Assembly (NCBI GenBank): GCA_030248135.1
Contig: JASANC010001473.1
Span: 1 to 21,285, forward strand
Length of the DNA stretch: 21,285 nt
Direction: 5' to 3'
Source: Theristus sp. LFF4_11
Lineage: Eukaryota; Nematoda; Chromadorea; Monhysterida; Xyalidae
This document shows positions 1-7,790 of the stretch, in pieces. Position 1 is the stretch's first letter. Each line of letters opens with the position of its first letter. Below the pieces are notes generated by a model that was given only the letters and a program-made list of their open reading frames with translations, made no database searches and was not told where the DNA came from. Made by a program: the position numbers and the translations under genes.

Positions 1-139
1 CAGTTGCGCACAAATGATGCAATCCATGAACTCAGTTGTGCACAAATGATGCAATCCATGAACTCAGTTGCGCACAAATGATGCAATCCATGAACTCAGT
101 TGCGCACAAATGATGCATCCATGAACTCAGTTGCGCACA
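1..139. repeat. 32-bp minisatellite
   Basis: Four copies of a 32-bp unit beginning CAGTTGCGCACAAATGATGC start at 1, 33, 65 and 97, followed by a partial unit from 128. Copy 2 has one substitution (TGTGCA for TGCGCA) and copy 4 lacks one A. The array begins before the window. It lies just downstream of the splice donor of the leftmost exon on the minus strand, so it is probably intronic. Confidence 0.93.
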
Positions 140-158
140 GATCTGTGCGGCGCCTCAC

Positions 159-453
159 CGAGCGTTTTATCGCCAGTTTCCTTGATTTTGCGTGCGCACG
201 GTTCACAGCGGAAATAGGCGGAGCCAAACTTTTCGCAGTTCCAGCGGTACGTGTGCTCGCGACGGCCATCGGCTACCGCGCACGTGCGTCCTACAGCGTC
301 TGTCGCTGTAGACCAGCTCGGCTGCGGTCGGCTTCCACGGCTGCATCCGGCACTTTGCGGCACGCAGTCGCTGTCTGCTCAGCGGCGTGCAGAAGTGCGC
401 CCGCGCCAACGGGTCGATCGTGTGCAGACCGTTGGCGACGCGCGCAAAAGGCA
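159..453 (-). pseudogene. Module exon A, frameshifted
   Basis: The acceptor TTTGCAG lies just before 453 and the donor G|GTGAGG follows 159, the same phase-1 boundaries as the other modules. The start (VPFARVANGLHTIDPLARAHFC, split here as VPFARVANGL then HTIDPLARAHFC) is in one frame. The end (YRWNCEKF, then YFRCEPC) is in another. The break falls near 270-290. The exon is 295 nt, not a multiple of 3, while intact modules are 288-306 nt. Its second half resembles exon E (2030-2317) more than its neighbours. It is either a decayed copy, a base error, or an exon skipped in the mature message; skipping would keep the frame because the exon is phase 1-1. Confidence 0.7.
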
Positions 454-544
454 CTGCAAACCGTTAGACTGGCCGATCAGAAAAGTGTGGAACACTATCT
501 CACTTAATTTAGTTACCAGGAAAATCGTTTTGCCACCAACGAAC

Positions 545-835
545 CGGGCCGTTTCTCAGGGGTCTTGTTGTTCAGGTTGTCGCAGGCCCTGCACCGGAAG
601 CTCGTGTATCCGCTGGTGGCGCAGTTGTACGCGTACACGTAGCTGTGCTCGCCGTCGTCGACACGCACATGCGGATGCCGCAGGCCTGCCCGTTGCACGA
701 CGGTCGCCTCGCGCGGCGTCCAGTCGGCTTGCGGCACAACGTTGAATCGTGAACGCGACGCTTTCGGCGAACAGAAATGCGGCCGTGCGAGTGGGTCGAT
801 AATGTGCAGGCCGTTGTGCACGCGAGCCGTCGGCA
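545..835 (-). CDS. Module exon B, full Cys/His module
   Basis: A 291-nt exon (97 codons), phase 1-1, bounded by TTGCAG|TG and G|GTTCGT. It opens with VPTARVHNGLHIIDPLARPHFC-type residues, has W-T-P near residue 41, a SYVY strand near residue 68 and a closing FRCRAC near 80. The C-terminus is EKRPG, the usual linker to the next module. Relative to the array consensus the RTY motif is HSY. The downstream intron is 91 bp and leads to the broken exon A. The fold is inferred to be a small zinc-binding module from the spaced HFC and FRCxxC residues; no family is assigned with certainty. Confidence 0.78.
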
Positions 836-977
836 CTGCAACGTACGATGGGCAGTTGCAAATGTGCAGTGGTGCTGACAAAACAGCACAGAGTCACACA
901 ATGGTTGGATTGTCTGTTGAGTCGAATGCACCAATGCAAACCCTTCCAAAGTGAACATTGCCCATAGCAACAGTGAC

Positions 978-1283
978 CAGGCTTCTTGTCGGCGGCAGCG
1001 AGCGTCCGGTTGTGCCAGTCGCACGCCTTGCACCGAAAGCTGAGCACGCCGTTGCTCTCGGCGCTGTACGAGTACGTGTAGCTGCGGTGGTCGTGCACGA
1101 GCAGCACGTGCGGGTGCAGCATGCCCTCGCGATGCACCAGCGTCGCCGGCGTCGGCGTCCAGCCGGGTGTCTCGAGCAGCAGCGACGTTCGTCGTTGCGA
1201 GGCCTCGGCGGCACCGCCGCACATGTGCGCGCACGCCAACGGGTCCACGAGGTGCTCGCCGTGCTGGACACGCGCCGTCGGAA
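978..1283 (-). CDS. Module exon C, full Cys/His module
   Basis: A 306-nt exon (102 codons), phase 1-1, bounded by TGTCAG|TT and G|GTCACT. It is the most diverged full module. The start reads VPTARVQHGEHLVDPLACAH and then MC in place of FC, with an extra Cys where most modules have Arg. The spacer before GWTPTPATL is longer and matches the ETPGWTPTPA block of exon H, so the two probably share a recent ancestor. It ends with FRCKACDW and a KKPG linker. Frame is open throughout. Role as for the other modules: a repeated, probably zinc-binding unit, with ligand unknown. Confidence 0.76.
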
Positions 1284-1593
1284 CTGACACAATTGCGCAC
1301 GCCTCATTCGTACTTACACTGTCGCATTAAATCATCGGTAACGGTAACTCTTTGGTCAGCTCGGCTTGGGAAGCTTGAATTAGATTCACTGACTGGTTCT
1401 AACCTGCCAATCAGCATGCACGAATGAAATGCACAAGACCTCTATGGTTTACATTTTGAAAGGGCGCAAATATGCGAAAGTGCGATTGCATTGACATTGC
1501 ATTAATTCATCCAGTATGTTCATGAACATTTGAATCCATTTCGTTTTTGAGCTTCCATTCTCTGGTGCTCAAATCTCAAGAAGCCACGCGTAC

Positions 1594-1899
1594 TCGGCTG
1601 TTTCTGGTCGTCCGGAGCAGCGCGATTCAGGCGCGCACACGCACGACACTTGAACGTCATGCAGCCGTTGGCGTCATGACTGAACGCGTAGTCGTACGTG
1701 CGATCGCCAGCGGGCACCAGCAGCCGTGGGTGCATGCTGCCTGCGCGGTACACCAGCTGTGCCGGCGTGCGTTCATAGCTGGCAACACCGCCAATCCGCT
1801 CGTGCTGCAGCATCGCGTTCGTGTGAGCCGGCTCGCAAATGTGCGCCCGTGCCAGCGGATCGATCATGTTCAGTCCATTCGACACGCGCGCCCATGGAA
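1594..1899 (-). CDS. Module exon D, full Cys/His module
   Basis: A 306-nt exon (102 codons), phase 1-1, with acceptor TTTCAG|TT and donor A|GTACGC. The N-terminal motif is VPWARVSNGLNMIDPLARAH followed by IC, so the His of NGxH is Asn here. It lacks the Trp of the WTP block (YERTPAQL instead). The second half (DRTYDYAFSHDANG, then FKCRACARLN) is close to exons G and H. The terminal linker QKQPS uses Ser, because the donor base is A rather than G. The downstream intron (1284-1593) is the longest in the array without a recognised insertion. Confidence 0.78.
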
Positions 1900-2029
1900 C
1901 TGAAATCAAACTTGTGCCTTTCAACTTGAAACTTGAGTCGCAACTTTCAAATTGTAAACTTTTCTCTAATATGAAGGTTAAAACTGCACTGCCATAACGC
2001 AATGTATTTTCTCAAGCGCTCATTCTTAC

Positions 2030-2317
2030 CAACAATCTTCTCGCCGGTGGCTCTACTCCTGCGAGCACAGTGCTCACAACGGAAGTACGTCGACCCAAAG
2101 CGTTCGCAGGCCCATCTGTACATGTACGTGCGTTCGCCGTGTTGCACTCGCAGCTGCGGCCGTCTGTGCCCCTCAACCTGAACCAGTACCGCCTCGGTCG
2201 GTTTCCATTTCTTTTGCAGGCCGAAATGCTTCTTGCGATGCGCTTTGTGACTGCAGAAATGCGGCCGAGCCAGCGGATCGATGGTGTGCATGCCGTTTGC
2301 CACACGAGCCGTCGGCA
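2030..2317 (-). CDS. Module exon E, full Cys/His module
   Basis: A 288-nt exon (96 codons), phase 1-1. The acceptor is CTTTCAG|TG and the donor G|GTAAGA is the best consensus donor in the array. The start is VPTARVANGMHTIDPLARPH then FC. A Lys/His-rich spacer follows, then WKPTEAVLV, ERTYMYRW and YFRCEHCARR. The WKPTEA block is shared with the split module at 3769-4146, and the C-terminal half with exon A, which suggests block duplication rather than copying of immediate neighbours. The linker EKIVG replaces EKRPG. Net basic charge in the spacer would suit nucleic-acid contact, but that is inference. Confidence 0.8.
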
Positions 2318-2605
2318 CTGAAAGCAGCACAAACTCTGAAGGGATGTTTAGTTTTCATGAGGATTTCTGGCATCTTTTTGAAAATCATTTTTCACTGATT
2401 GCCTGATACCTATGCGACAGTGTGGTTGTGGAAGTAACGGTGGTGACTTTGTCGCCATGGTAGAGTAAGGACTACGGAGGTTGGCGCTGCCGCCGATGCA
2501 CCTTTCCTTTCATCATCCAGCGGCACATTTCATCACACCGTCGCACGGGTGTGCTGCCTTCTCCTACTTGAATTGCCCAGTCGACCAATCACCCAATCAA
2601 GCTAC

Positions 2606-2896
2606 CTAATCGTTTCTCCACCGCTGCCGCATTCAGCCGACTGCACTCGCGACACTGAAACGTCGAATATCCACAAGCGTCGTTCGTGTGCTTGTAGACG
2701 TACGTGCGCTGCTCAGCATCCTCAACGAGCAGCTGCGGGTGGCGACAGCCGTCGCGTTGCCTGATGATCGCCTTCACTGGCGTCCAGTCGCTCGGCGGTC
2801 GAAACAGACCGGGGCGTTGCGACTCGCTCGCACAGAAGTGCGCCTCCGACAACGGATCGATCATGTGCATGCCGTCCTTGACGCGCGCCCACGGCA
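2606..2896 (-). CDS. Module exon F, full Cys/His module
   Basis: A 291-nt exon (97 codons), phase 1-1, bounded by TTGCAG|TG and G|GTAGCT. It starts VPWARVKDGMHMIDPLSEAH then FC, with SE in place of AR. DWTPVKAII, QRTYVYKHTNDACG and FQCRECSRLN follow. The linker is EKRLG. All expected Cys and His positions are kept, so it is likely functional. The 288-bp intron on its 3' side (2318-2605) shows no recognisable element. Confidence 0.79.
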
Positions 2897-3008
2897 CTGC
2901 AACGCACAGCAGCGGCGTGACAAAACTGCACTTACAAGCTCTGCAGCATTTACACACGTTTTACTACAAATGTTTCTCCCGATTGAGAGCACTCATGAAA
3001 GCGCAGAC

Positions 3009-3302
3009 CGGGTCGCTTCTGCTCGGCGACGCGATTCAGCCGCGCACAGGCGCTGCACCGGAACGTCATGAAGCCGAACGCCTCGTGGCTGAAGCCGTAG
3101 TTGTACGTGCGCTCGTTGTGCGTGACGCGTAGCGTTGGGTGCTGGCGATTCGGGCGATACTGCAGCGTGGCCGCAGTGGGCGTCCAGTCGGGTGGCGGCT
3201 CAAACGAGTGTCTGCCCGTGTTGCTCGTCTCGTCCGAGCAGAAATGCGCACGAGCCAACGGATCGATCATGTGCAGGCCGTTGCGCACGCGTGCCACCGG
3301 GA
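3009..3302 (-). CDS. Module exon G, full Cys/His module
   Basis: A 294-nt exon (98 codons), phase 1-1, acceptor TGTCAG|TC, donor G|GTCTGC. It is the closest to the array consensus: VPVARVRNGLHMIDPLARAH then FC, DWTPTAATLQY, HPTLRV, ERTYNYGFSHEA, FRCSACARLN, EQKRPG. It is separated from exon H by only 99 bp. The His/Cys of the first motif and the CxxC of the last would give four candidate metal ligands per module. Confidence 0.8.
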
Positions 3303-3401
3303 CTGACAAGTAACAATATTGGATTGTTGCCTTTTTCAGGAGTTCTGCCACTGTGTTTCTTCCGTTTTTTGGTTGAAAACGTGCCCGAAAACACGACTCA
3401 C

Positions 3402-3698
3402 TGGGGCGTTTCTGTTCGGCAGCGCGGTTGGCACGTGCACAGGCGCGACACTTGAACGTCAAATATCCGTTGGCGTCGTGCGTGTAGTAGTAGGCGTAGG
3501 TGCGCTCGCCCGCGTGCACGCGCAGCGTTGCGTTCAGACAGCCACTGCGGAACTCCAGGTCAGCCGGCGTCGGCGTCCACCCGGGCGTCTCGAACTCAAC
3601 CAAGCCGGATCGAGCCGCGTTTTTGACGCTCTCACAAAAGTGCTGCCGGCCGAGCGGATCGATCAGATGCTTGCCCTTGTAGACGTGCGCCCATGGAA
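3402..3698 (-). CDS. Module exon H, full Cys/His module
   Basis: A 297-nt exon (99 codons), phase 1-1, bounded by TTGCAG|TT and A|GTGAGT, a good donor. Motifs in order: VPWAHVYKGKHLIDPLGRQH then FC at residues 1-22, GWTPTPADLEF near 42, ERTYAYYYTHDANG near 70 and FKCRACARAN near 85. The linker EQKRPS carries Ser because the donor base is A. The spacer is shared with exon C and the second half with exon D, so it may be close to the source copy for both. Confidence 0.8.
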
Positions 3699-3768
3699 CT
3701 GCAAGAAAGCATCGCTGAAAAAACACCGGAATTTGCGAAACGTGAAGCAGTCACTCCAGCAGACGTAC

Positions 3769-3976
3769 TCGGCCGTTTGTCGCCCTTGCGATACTGAGTG
3801 TAACAGGAGTTGCACCGAAAATACATGCAGCCCTTCAGTTTTGTTACGTAAGTGTAGTAATAGGTGCGCTCGGGTGTATCGACACGCAGCTGCGGGTGCA
3901 GACGATTGTTCTTGTGCAACAGCATTGCTTCCGTTGGCTTCCAGTTCGACTGAGCGGTGTTCCGTTTGAATTTGAG
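3769..3976 (-). CDS. C-terminal half-module exon I
   Basis: A 208-nt exon that starts in phase 0 after TTTCAG and ends in phase 1 at A|GTACGT. It encodes only the second half of a module: NWKPTEAMLLH, HPQLRV, ERTYYYTY, YFRCNSC, DKRPS. The missing first half lies in exon J, 72 bp upstream. The split falls between the HFC motif and the WKP block, exactly where single-exon modules have a variable-length spacer. Confidence 0.76.
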
Positions 3977-4048
3977 CTGAAATTTACACTTTATAGCTTA
4001 TAGAATGAAGTTGTTGGAACTTTGTTGCGCAATAAAACAACCGCGCAC

Positions 4049-4146
4049 TCTTCCTAATTTGCCGTCGACTCGTTTCGGCTTGCAGAAATGCGGCCGCTCG
4101 AACGGATCAGTGGTGTGCACACCGTTCAGTACACGAGTCATTGGCA
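4049..4146 (-). CDS. N-terminal half-module exon J
   Basis: This exon encodes the first half of the split module: VPMTRVLNGVHTTDPFERPH then FC, then a short basic spacer. It enters in phase 1 after TTTCAG|TG and must leave in phase 0 to join exon I. AGA|GTGCGC after 4049 fits and gives a 72-bp intron ending TTTCAG. An alternative phase-0 donor CGA|GTCGAC lies slightly upstream. DPF in place of DPL and TR in place of AR are its main departures from consensus. Confidence 0.7.
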
Positions 4147-4303
4147 CTGAAACAGGGAAGGCAATGAAAGAAGCGAATACAGACAAGTAAATGATAAAAA
4201 ACAAACAAATTAGTCAGCTGGAAATTGTAATCATCAAGCGGATGCGGAGGACTGAACTGAAATAATAGATTTAAAACCCATAACCGGTCGCAGGCAGACA
4301 GAC

Positions 4304-4517
4304 CAGGTCTCTTTTTCTCCGCCCTGACGTTGAGTTGTTTGCAGGCGGAGCACGAGAAGCTTCTCGATCCGTCCGCGTTCAGCGCGAGCGTCTTGTTGCA
4401 CGCCTGCACCGAGTACAAATAGACGCGCCTGCCGTCGCAGACACGCACACGCGCGTGCAGCCACTGCTCACGTCTGATGATGTGCGCGCGCGCGCCAACG
4501 CTGCTCACTGGCGGCAG
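4304..4517 (-). CDS. C-terminal half-module exon K
   Basis: A 214-nt exon, phase 0 to phase 1, acceptor ATTGCAG|CT and donor G|GTCTGT. It carries a diverged second half: LHARVRV, RRVYLYSVQA, FSCSACKQLN, EKKRPG. The YxY strand and closing CxxC are kept, but the WTP block is not visible. Its first half should be exon L, across an intron that contains a MITE copy (4580-4781). Confidence 0.66.
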
Positions 4518-4579
4518 CTGCAATCACTGCTCTGCATGTTGCACGTTTGCTAGTGTTGTCGCTGCGCTGCCAATCAGCT

Positions 4580-4781
4580 ATGATCTTTGATTTTGGTCCC
4601 GAGGCTCAATGTAAGCAGTTTCATGCATGACGCGGGAATTCAAAATTGGTAAAGTGATCCGAGTCCCCTTAATAAGGCCGGCTCACTTTGGCTATTCTGA
4701 ATGACCACATGAAGAATGAAACCCGGTTTCTTTTCACGTTTACAGTCGCATTGAGTCGCAGGACTTAAAGAAAAGATAATA
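4580..4781. mobile_element. MITE family 2, copy 1
   Basis: About 200 bp bounded by imperfect inverted repeats: TATGATCTTTGATTTTGGTC on the left against the reverse complement of the right end, 25 of 33 positions matching by eye, including CTCAATG at the inner edge. It shares GCGGGAATTCAAAATTGG and GTGATCC blocks with 6164-6377. No coding potential. The tail of the exon L open frame ends just outside it. The superfamily is not clear; I could not fix a target duplication. Confidence 0.65.
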
Positions 4782-4810
4782 GTGGTACGCACACGTGCCA
4801 GGACTGTTTT

Positions 4811-5118
4811 CTATTTTTCTAATAAGGAAAACGGTGGTGCATGTTCTCCCGTCAACCATGAACTCGCCTCTTCCTTTGGCTCATCTTCTGCTTCATCCGC
4901 ATCAACATTGTCTTCCACGTCTATTGCCGATATGGCAGCCAGCGAATTGTGGTTGTTCAAAAGTTTCGTCAGAAAGTCTGGCTCTTGTGCCTGTGCGTCC
5001 GCCATCGATGGGGATGCGTGCTCAGCAGCTGTGCTTGCGAAATCGGCTTGTGTGCACACGTGCGAGCCGGCAAGTGGGTCGTTCACGATCACGCCGTCTC
5101 GCACTACTGCTCGGGGCA
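4811..5118 (-). CDS. N-terminal half-module exon L with acidic tail
   Basis: The acceptor TGTTCAG|TG sits before 5118 in the standard phase 1. The start is VPRAVVRDGVIVNDPLAGSH then VC, clearly related to the module but lacking the NGxH His. Instead of the WTP block it runs into an Asp/Glu-rich stretch (VEDNVDADEAEDEPKEEA) that could be an acidic, disordered linker. The open frame ends in a stop at 4811-4813. A phase-0 donor would be needed before that to reach exon K; weak candidates are GAC|GTGGAA and AAT|GTTGAT. The 3' boundary is therefore unsure. If no such donor is used, the stop would mark the end of an upstream transcript. Confidence 0.55.
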
Positions 5119-5205
5119 CTGAACACAAAGAAAACTTGCAACTGCAACAAAGCAGTCAAAAACAATCAAGCGAGTAATGCTGAAAAACAGACATCCATCG
5201 AAGTG

Positions 5206-5215
5206 CATTCAAATG
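5206..5215. repeat. Target-site duplication, left copy
   Basis: CATTCAAATG, identical to 5726-5735, flanks the 510-bp foldback element. The exact match implies a fairly recent insertion. Confidence 0.85.
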
Positions 5216-5725
5216 GGCTCGTGTACTATTCCGGCCCGCTCATTCCGGCCCGAAGAATTCCGGCCAGGAGAATTCCGGTCCGGAGAATTTTCGCCAGCAA
5301 GAACAATATTAAACCACACGAAGCGATTTTTGGTAAATAAATTCGCAAGTGATTTTTAATTTTTGTTTAGAACTTGCTTGCAGTGACTTGTTGTAGGTTC
5401 CTAATCCTAAGCCAAGCCTTTTTGATAAGGTAAAAGGGTCACAAATCCTGTTCATGATAAAAAAATTTAAAAATTTATTTGTAGTTTCTTTTTTTCCAAA
5501 AGGTTTCACTTTCCAAAAAAGCAAACAAGACGAACATCATTGAAAATACGCTGGAACATGTGAACATCGATATTTTTATTTTATAATTTCATTGCCAAAA
5601 TCACTTCGTGTGGTTTAATATTGTTCGTGCTGGCGAAAATTCTCCGGGCCGGAATTCTTCGGGCCGGAATGAGCGGGCCGGAATTCTTCAGGCCGGAATT
5701 AGCGGGCCGGAATTGTACCCCCCCC
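5216..5725. mobile_element. 510-bp foldback MITE with 10-bp target duplication (MULE-like)
   Basis: The direct repeat CATTCAAATG occurs at 5206-5215 and 5726-5735, immediately outside long inverted repeats of about 125-140 bp. The arms carry iterated ATTCCGGCCCG / AAGAATTCCGG motifs and then a matching unique part around AATATTAAACCACACGAAG. The AT-rich core (about 5350-5580) has no coding potential. A 9-11-bp target duplication with long inverted repeats is typical of Mutator-like elements, so a non-autonomous MULE is the best guess; the family is inferred. It sits in the intron between exons M and L. Confidence 0.85.
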
Positions 5726-5735
5726 CATTCAAATG
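5726..5735. repeat. Target-site duplication, right copy
   Basis: CATTCAAATG, pairing with 5206-5215. The preceding run of C bases (5718-5725) belongs to the element end, except for the C shared with the duplication at 5726. Confidence 0.85.
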
Positions 5736-5810
5736 CTATCAAACAACCAGCAAGCCAGTTCTCAAGCGCGGTAAAGAACAAAACAAAAAACCATGGGAAC
5801 TCGCACCAAC

Positions 5811-5979
5811 CAATTCGCGTCGTTGTATATCGTTCATTAACGTGCACACAATGCGAACACTCGTAAATGGTGTAGTTTTGCTGTTCGTTTACGCCAGTGT
5901 TGCGGTACGAGTAGACACGCGCACAGTCACTGACGAACAGCACTGGCTGCTTCTCATTCTCAGAGGCGCCCGTTATCGC
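5811..5979 (-). CDS. C-terminal half-module exon M
   Basis: A 169-nt exon, phase 0 (TTTTAG|GCG) to phase 1 (G|GTTGGT). It encodes VLFVSDC, ARVYSYRNTG, IYECSHCVHVN and a TTRIG linker, which aligns with the second half of the modules (YxY, then xxCxxC), though quite diverged. No HFC-type first half is visible directly upstream. It probably joins the disordered exon N in phase 0. It is the 5'-most recognisable piece of the array in its own reading direction. Confidence 0.58.
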
Positions 5980-6030
5980 CTAAAACGCGCTTTCATTAAG
6001 TTTTGGTGGAAAGCTGAGACGGGTGCGCTA

Positions 6031-6103
6031 GCTTCCGTAGTGAAGTGATACGGGGCACTGGTCCGGCACACCAGAGACGTCGGTTCGAATCCCACCAGAG
6101 GTT
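6031..6103 (+). other. tRNA-like sequence, probably tRNA pseudogene or SINE head
   Basis: Contains a good A box (TAGTGAAGTGAT, 6038-6049) and a perfect B box (GGTTCGAATCC, 6082-6092). An acceptor stem can be drawn between 6031-6037 and 6096-6102 with one mismatch and two G-U pairs. A 5-bp anticodon stem (CTGGT/ACCAG) encloses a loop with C rather than U before the anticodon position. About five extra bases lie between the D arm and the anticodon arm, and the T stem has one mismatch. An A-rich run follows. These faults suggest a tRNA-derived repeat rather than a working tRNA. Confidence 0.5.
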
Positions 6104-6163
6104 CAAAAAAAACCGATTCCCATCTCTTTCGATGATAGAACACCACAAATGATAGATCTATTA

Positions 6164-6377
6164 TGATCTTTTATTTTGGTCCCGCAACTCAATGCGCCCA
6201 TAGATGGGTAAACAGTTGCATGCAGGACGCGGGAATTCAAAATTGGTGAAGTGATCCGTGTCCCCTACATAAAGCCGAGTCACTTAGGCGACTTTGATTT
6301 GCCACATAAAGATTGGAACTAGTTTTCTTTTCACATCTGCACACCTATTCAGTCGCGGAACTTAAAAATTGATATTA
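6164..6377. mobile_element. MITE family 2, copy 2
   Basis: Second copy of the element at 4580-4781, in the same orientation, with shared blocks TTTTGGTCCCG, GACGCGGGAATTC and GTGATCCGTGTCCCC. The ends are again roughly inverted (GGTCCCGCAACTCAATG against CAGTCGCGGAACTT). It sits in the intron between exons N and M. On the minus strand its left end supplies an AATAAA (6170-6175), which could act as a cryptic poly(A) signal inside the intron. That effect is inference. Confidence 0.65.
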
Positions 6378-6442
6378 AATCTTTCGGCGTTGAAAGCGAC
6401 TCTGCAAGAAAAATGTTTAAAAAAATCAAAAGAGATACGAAC

Positions 6443-6919
6443 CCGAGATCCGCGCGTTGTGCGCGCGAGCCGGTTTGTCTCATTGACGCCTCGTGCAATC
6501 GCAGACTGAGAGGCGCCCGCTCGATCCAGCGGCTCAACAACGACACTGATGACCCCGAAAGAGGGCGACACAACGTCCACCTCGGAACCTTCAGAGCCAA
6601 ATTCGGATGCCTCCAACTCAAAACCACCGGACGCATCGAACACTGGCAAACTCTGACCGTCATCATGCAACACCGTGCAACTGTTCGCGACTTGTTTGCT
6701 CGGTTTCGTCTTTTTGACCGCTGGTTGTTCATGTTGCTGCGATGTGCTTGGCTCACCATTGTCCAACGCCCGTTTTCTGACGGCCTCTGTCGAAACGTTG
6801 TCACTGGTATTGATTGCAAAGTGCTCTTCAAACAAATTTCGAATCAACGGCGAATTTTGTTGGTCCACCAGATGTGTTGTGTCGTGGTCGGGTGGAAGCG
6901 AAACTGGAAACGGTTCTGG
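6443..6919 (-). CDS. Disordered linker exon N with NLS-like clusters
   Basis: The acceptor TTTTTTCAG|CCA is followed by an open frame of about 159 codons entered in phase 0. Basic clusters RKR (about residues 48-50) and KKTK (about 69-72) lie within a Ser/Gln/Pro-rich context, resembling a bipartite nuclear signal. The rest is Ser/Glu/Val-rich with no fold I recognise. The 3' end is uncertain: CGG|GTTCGT after 6443 or GAG|GTGGAC after 6581, both phase 0. Reading on without splicing meets a stop at about 6362, inside MITE copy 2, which is why I place the donor earlier. Confidence 0.6.
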
Positions 6920-6979
6920 CTGAAAAAACAAAACAGACGACGTGCAACGGATAACAAAAAAGGACTAATAATTATATAA

Positions 6980-7132
6980 TAGTGTATAATTGCAACAAAA
7001 ACGTGTAATTGTGTAATTGAATGGCATTGTATGGGCTATATAAACTGTGATGAGTGCTCAGTCTGTTTTTATTGCTGTCGTAATCATCCGAATCGTCCTA
7101 ATCAGCGTTTATCTTAATAAAAACCCTTTCTA
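6980..7132 (+). mobile_element. Solo LTR relic in intron
   Basis: GGCTATATAAACTGTGAT, then CAGTCTGTTTTTATTG, TCGTCCTAATCAGCG and a closing AATAAA match in order the promoter, R-region and poly(A) parts of the 141-bp LTR at 12679-12819. The upstream GTAATTGTGTAATT also parallels that LTR's GTAATTACATGTAATT. It lies in the intron between exons O and N, opposite to the gene. No PBS follows it, so it is a lone or truncated LTR, older than the 12.7-kb copy judging by divergence. Confidence 0.65.
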
Positions 7133-7165
7133 TAATTTTTCTATAGTTGAGTTTTTCTTTTTTAC

Positions 7166-7333
7166 CTCAGTCGTCACCACAAATGACAGTCGATCAGGTT
7201 GCAGCTCTCTGATTGGTTGACAGGCACCGACCTCGGCAGTGATTGGTGGAAACAGCAGAGTGGCATTGCCCGTTGTTGCGCTGTCGTCTTGAAGTGCACT
7301 GGTGCTCGCAGCACTCGTGGATGAATTGGAAAA
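7166..7333 (-). CDS. Ser/Thr/Ala-rich exon O
   Basis: A 168-nt exon (56 codons), phase 0-0, with acceptor TTTTCAG|TTT and a good donor GAG|GTAAAA. It begins FSNSSTSAASTSALQDD and ends with a more hydrophobic FVVTTE. No domain recognised; it looks like a flexible linker. The exon length being a multiple of 3 with matching phases on both sides supports the join to exons P and N. Confidence 0.62.
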
Positions 7334-7433
7334 CTGAAAACAAACAATTGAGAAACGAACAGTTTCAAAGAAATCACTTCGGTAATTTGAATGTGCCCAC
7401 AAAATTCCAAAACTGTGTTCAAATTCGCGCTAC

Positions 7434-7535
7434 CGGTTCACTGGGCGTGACCGAGTCTGGCGTTCTGGCCGGGGTCAACTGCTGCAACAGACGATCCAAT
7501 TCCAGCTCTTTCGATTCGATGCCGCGGAATACCAT
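7434..7535 (-). CDS. Short exon P
   Basis: A 102-nt exon (34 codons), phase 0-0, acceptor TTTCTCAG|ATG and donor CCG|GTAGCG. It encodes MVFRGIESKELELDRLLQQL, then a Thr/Pro-rich tail. The Leu/Glu spacing could form a short amphipathic helix. The first codon is ATG, so it might also serve as an alternative start, but the strong polypyrimidine-CAG in front of it favours an internal exon. Confidence 0.6.
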
Positions 7536-7790
7536 CTGAGAAAGAAACTACGGTTCAGCGGTAATTTATTTGGTCTCGAGAGTCATACGCGCGCTCCAGC
7601 CAATCAGCGTGCTGGATTGTGAACGAAAGCGTATGATCACGTTCCAACCCTTTTTGCTTGGACATTCGTATTTGCATTTTTCGTGACCGTATTTGAGATT
7701 TCGTCTGTTTTGCTTTTCCGTAACTAAAGTTGCTTGTACGTTAAAATGAAGAATCTGCAACATTGAAAACATCAGAAAAGCAGCGCCGAC

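Noticed and set aside
556..1300. Long minus-strand frames running through exons B and C and the intron between
   Set aside because: They read through a bounded intron (836-977) and switch out of the module frame; exon boundaries and module motifs explain the sequence better.
3319..3969. 216-codon plus-strand frame overlapping exons H and I
   Set aside because: It is antisense to two well-supported exons and reads through their splice sites; its residues mirror GC-rich codons of the opposite strand.
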